From contig NC_091172.1 of assembly GCF_040958095.1 (NCBI RefSeq), positions 29,741,070-29,805,069 on the forward strand: a stretch of DNA of 64,000 nt, read 5' to 3'. Below the pieces are notes generated by a model. It had not been told where the DNA came from. It was given only the letters and a program-made list of their open reading frames with translations, and made no database searches. Each line of letters opens with the position of its first letter. Position 1 is the first letter of the stretch. Shown here piece after piece: positions 60,701 to 64,000 of the stretch. A program made the translations under genes and the position numbers. The DNA is from Procambarus clarkii (lineage: Eukaryota; Arthropoda; Malacostraca; Decapoda; Cambaridae).

Positions 60701-63101
60701 CTCTACATCATGTCTCCTCTGATAGTGCATGAGTGAAGGACACCCTGCAGCATGTTGCCTCTGAGTGGACAAGAGTGAAGAACACCTTGAACCATGATAA
60801 AAGAGGGTGGTTGACCCTGAGCATGTCAGAATGCGGCGCCCCCCACTAGTTGCTCTGCTAGGATAATACAGTACATACTGTTATTACCAATCCTGAACAT
60901 GTCTATATTAAGAAGCATCTTGAAATGCCTTAATCGGGACATATGACAAGCCTGTCACATTGAGATGCATTCTTCCAGGTGCATGGATATGACTGTATAT
61001 ATGTAGCTATACCTCTGCCTACCATTATGAAAATACCCATCAGGTGTTATAGTAAGTCCTAGTGATGAAACTAAACTCCAGAGTGTAACAGTGAAAAAGA
61101 ACTTCCACATTCTTTTATGGAAATATTTCTCTTGAGAATGCCTGTGTATGGTACCGCCTGCTGGAGACATGACCTTGTCAGGCACATGTATTTTTAAACT
61201 GTTCCCAGCTGATTTAAAGGATTAAGTCTATCGTATACCGTAGGCTACTGGATTACACACACTTTGTTTTAGCTTCGTTCATATTTTTAATTCCAGTTTT
61301 AATTCTCAAGAAATAAGCATATCTTATTAAAATTTGTATACTGTAACTAGGTATTTTTGTATAATACATGATATTACAGTTAAATTTTATCTACAGTACT
61401 TGTAATTTGTAATTGCAGTACAACAGTTGGTTAATTGTCCTTTTCAGTGCTTCAAATTAAGTTTATGCATTCTTTTATATTCAAATATTTATGTCTGAAA
61501 CAATTAAGATAAAATATATTTTAGCTAAAAGAACTTGTTCCAGACCTTCCGACCCAGAAAGAAATTCGAGCCAGGAACTCTAAAATACTCGCTTCACAAG
61601 CAAGCACAGGCATCCTTAAACTCTGGCATCAACCTCCGAAATGTGGTTAGTCTACCACCAGGGGAGGACCTCAATGACTGGATCGCTGTACATGGTGAGA
61701 GCTCAGTCTTTGATAATGGTTTAGAGAAACACCAAGTTGAGAGCAGACTTTGTTTAGAGATGATGTTTTTAACCTTTAAGGACTTTATCGAATTTACAGG
61801 TGAAACAGTCTTCAAACAAATATTCTTGTAACTTGGTGTTTTTCTAAATAGTTTTTGGTAATTTTTTAGTACTTTAGCTATACTTTACTTTAGCTATTAG
61901 TACTTTATTAGTACTTTAGCTATACTTTAGCTAGTACTTTAGCATTCTTTTCTGGGCTGGTTTCCCGATGTATTGGCTACGCTATCACGGGCACATAGAT
62001 TCTAATGTGTGTTTGATAGGGTTATTCAGATCCAGAGGGCTGGTAGTTTTGTTGACGTTTCTGTGGTACTGTACCAAAATCAATGTATAATAAAGCTACC
62101 AAGGCTGCTCCTAAAAGGATGTTTATTACATTAAATGTGTATTTTATATACATTTTTTTCTTTTTCTAGTTTTATTACAAGTGAAATCATGAAGTTGCAT
62201 TTATACAAAATAATGTATGATTCAGTATGCATTGATTTTATCTGGATTTTAATTTCAGTTGTAGATTTCTTCAACCGAATCAACTTGATATACGGAACAG
62301 TATGTGAATACTGCACACAAAACTCGTGCCCCACTATGTCCGGGGGGCAGAAGTTTGAGTACTTATGGGCAGATGGTGTTAAATATAAAAAGCCAACTGC
62401 CTTACCTGCAACAAAATACATATCACTCCTCATGGACTGGATTGAGACACAGATCAATGATGAACATGTTTTTCCTGTTACTGTTGGTAAGGATATGCCA
62501 TTTTTTTTGCCTTTACAGTTTAAATATTGTTACTCATTATCACTTGGGTGCACCCTAAGTTAAATATTAGAGCTATTAGAGTAATACACAAAATTTATTG
62601 TAAAAATATTATACATAGAATATTGAAAATGGTTTTTGTAGGTCAAGTTATTAAAATAAATTAGTTGAAGATTAACAAAAAGGCATTGAATTTATAAATG
62701 CAATTTAAGGTTATATTTCTGTTTATATTTATTTAGTACATTATCATAATCCATATACTGTATTTAGCGCATACTGTACTGGTATAGTGATTTCATGTGA
62801 TGACCCCAATTGATCTACATACAAAAAATCTTAGCCTATGCCTCTTCAGGTTGAATTTCTTATCATCCCTCACAAAATGTTTCCATTTTACATGATCCTC
62901 AAAAAATCACTTAACAATTTCTGTAAATTATGTTGTTTCCCAGCCTAGAATGATTGCTCTATACAACTGTGTTATTTCATTGCAGATGTTCCATTTCCAA
63001 AGTCTTTTATACCGTTATGCAAGAAAATTCTCACCCGGCTCTTCAGAGTGTTCGTCCATGTTTACATTCATCACTTTGACCGCATTGTGGCCATTGGAGC
63101 G
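51773..63101 (+). CDS. MOB3: MOB kinase activator-like 3 (3' exon outside window)
   Basis: Four coding exons in phase: 51773-51817, 61544-61694, 62259-62486, 62986-63101, each with GT/AG borders. They give 180 residues; MOB3 proteins have about 215, so one last exon of some 35-40 codons lies beyond 64000. An in-frame TGA two codons before the ATG fixes the start; a 5' UTR acceptor is at 51735. Motifs: [12 protein letters not shown] (16-27), [13 protein letters not shown] (53-65), [11 protein letters not shown] (69-79). The MOB zinc site is kept: Cys84 and Cys89 (C-x4-C), His166 and His171 (H-x4-H). [13 protein letters not shown] and the MDWIE segment favour MOB3 over MOB1, MOB2 or MOB4. MOB proteins are adaptors of NDR/LATS and MST-type kinases; MOB3 is reported to bind MST1. 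Confidence 0.93.
52972..53040 (-). mobile_element. LINE family A 3' end
   Basis: gaaataagtttattgaggta, then ggtagctcaaacttttctca and a C run of 9: reverse of the tail at 314-392. Lies in MOB3 intron 1. Confidence 0.65.
53575..53760 (+). mobile_element. tRNA-derived SINE
   Basis: gttctcgacgcgcacttggg, then the B box ggttcgatttcc, then the shared core ctctgttcacctagcagtac and aggtaccc, ending before a G run at 53740. The head gives the tRNA origin of the core found at 6983 and 37765. Confidence 0.65.
54294..54869. mobile_element. hAT-type MITE with 8-bp target duplication
   Basis: Terminal inverted repeats TAGGGGAGGGCAACC and (reverse complement of the right end) CAGGGATTGGCAACC match at 11 of 15 positions. 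ctctaggc flanks both ends (54286-54293 and 54870-54877), the 8-bp target site duplication of hAT transposons. 576 bp, AT-rich, no transposase. In MOB3 intron 1. Confidence 0.88.
54878..57990. other. MOB3 intron 1, no gene recognised
   Basis: AT-rich intron. The open stretch at 55393-55779 and 55676-55897 includes [13 protein letters not shown], faintly like the C-terminus of a LINE, but too short to claim. TACTGTA/TACAGTA words are frequent (about 55613, 56690, 56825, 57462, 57547). Confidence 0.45.
57995..58385 (+). mobile_element. LINE RT C-terminal remnant
   Basis: The translation gives [38 protein letters not shown] and [16 protein letters not shown]. By memory this follows the WFGHVERM..R..RRVYESE..G..W...V layout of decapod RTE-type LINE C-termini. 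Several stops. Confidence 0.5.
58955..59690. mobile_element. Foldback element with ~240-bp inverted arms
   Basis: Left arm 58960-59205 (agagctatccaggctgacat, ttcttgcctattggggacc, gggtctggcacccagaaagg) and right arm 59440-59685 are reverse complements with scattered differences. The right arm has a G run of 19 at 59556-59574. A GC-rich centre of about 240 bp is not part of either arm. The left edge resembles 35540 and 39265. No transposase. In MOB3 intron 1. Confidence 0.85.
60533..60800. repeat. ~43-bp tandem repeat, about six diverging copies
   Basis: Units begin acagcatgtcacctctgata and contain gtaccagagtgagggacac. Divergence rises from left to right; the last copies are hard to align. Confidence 0.9.
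61855..61940. repeat. Short tandem tract
   Basis: Repeats of tagctatactttagct / tagtactttat in intron 2 of MOB3. Confidence 0.85.
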
Positions 63102-63564
63102 GTAGGTTATATTTAGTACCGTATTGTCTCGTAATTATTTACGAGAACATGTCACAGTATCTTTATTGCTGTTTTATGAGGCATAATTCACCTGTGTCAA
63201 TTACTGTACTGTAGGTTAGAATGAAGGTTAATATTAGAGAATAAGCAGTTTTAAAACATGAACATTACACTAAAGTACATTGCGCTCCCATTTGAGTGCA
63301 CAGATTCGTACCAGGTCTTATCTGCAGCTAAGGAATTTCTGTTGTGTCCTATGTTTGTTGTTTTTTCACTATTTTATATCAATAATTATGTCTTTAAACT
63401 TGCTTTTCACATACATATTACATGTATATACACACACATGCCAATTTTTTTTTGCACATATTTAATACATATACAGTACATACTATTCTAACAAATGAGG
63501 ATATACTATAATTTTCTTTACAAATTTAAGGACAAGTTGTACAAAAAATTAGGCTACCTTGTGT

Positions 63565-63905
63565 AGCTTCCATGGATCAACAGCCCCGTGGCCCGGTCTT
63601 CGACCAGGCCTCCTGGTTGATTGTCTGGTCAACCAGACCAGACAACCTGGACGCAGCTGCTCGCAGCCTGACGTATGAATCACAGCCTGGTTGATCGGGT
63701 ATTCTTTGGAGGTGTTTGTTAAGTTCTCTCTTGAACACTGGGAGAGGGCCGGCCAGTTATGCTCCTTACGTGTAGCGGGAGTGTTGAAAAGTCTTGGGCC
63801 TCTGATGTTGATAGAGTTTTCCTTTAGGGTACCTATTGCACCTCTACTTTTCAACGGGGGGATAATTTTGCACATCCTGCCATTCCTACTAGTCTCGTAT
63901 GATGT
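63565..63905 (-). mobile_element. LINE 3' end (same family as 20965-21230)
   Basis: The minus-strand translation contains INIRGPRLFNTPA, then further residues and an arrangement of SGCEQLRPG. IRGPRLF and the QPGC...LRAG-type segment are shared with 20965-21230. In MOB3 intron 4; dead and truncated. Confidence 0.6.
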
Positions 63906-64000
63906 TATTTTGGCTACTATAATATATTATATATTTATACATACACACGTATATATGCAGATAAATTACAGAACACACATGATTCGGTTATGCATAAGTA

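Overview
The window looks like nuclear DNA from a decapod crustacean, probably a freshwater crayfish. The grounds are two intron-rich animal genes (a CIB-type EF-hand gene and a MOB3-type gene), an AT-rich background crowded with (GA)n, (TA)n, (GT)n and CAC/CAT microsatellites, CCTAA/TTAGG-type repeats, and many dispersed LINE, SINE and MITE families that I recall from decapod genomes. The species assignment is inference; the gene and repeat structures are read from the sequence.

Left part (1-12.7 kb): almost entirely repeats. There is a decayed LINE with reverse transcriptase and RNase H regions (0.46-2.34 kb), a five-copy 51-bp tandem repeat, a 31-bp satellite (4.0-4.5 kb), a 770-bp AG microsatellite (5.7-6.5 kb) and several SINE pieces. 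I see no intact gene here; one GC-rich patch near 9.6-9.75 kb could be an isolated exon.

Middle-left (12.8-26.9 kb): the most interesting part. Three two-exon genes in tandem (12.98-13.60, 18.87-19.53, 26.15-26.80 kb, all +) share almost the same TATA-less core promoter and 5' exon. Each has an Inr TCAGTT with a GGAC element exactly at +28. They encode very different small proteins (about 131-147 aa) with a hydrophobic N-terminus and a shared [KR]-D-P-[ED] core. I recognise no known family. About 1 kb of upstream DNA is also duplicated between genes 2 and 3. A dense nest of hairpin-bearing repeats lies between those two genes.

Centre (26.9-34 kb): an internally deleted LINE (-), two 380-389 bp long-TIR MITEs carrying telomere-like repeats inside (TA)n tracts, a Penelope-like fragment with a large palindrome, and an orphan candidate terminal exon.

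Right-centre (34.1-44.04 kb, -): a complete seven-exon CIB (calcium and integrin-binding) gene coding for 184 aa. A 2.5-kb array of 23-bp repeats lies just upstream of it. Right part (47-64 kb): LINE and SINE debris, then a MOB3 gene (51.77 kb to beyond 63.1 kb, +). Its last exon lies outside the window, and its 9.7-kb first intron holds a clean hAT MITE with an 8-bp target duplication and a 730-bp foldback element. CIB and MOB3 are unrelated housekeeping or signalling genes; only the three-gene cluster looks like a functional group.
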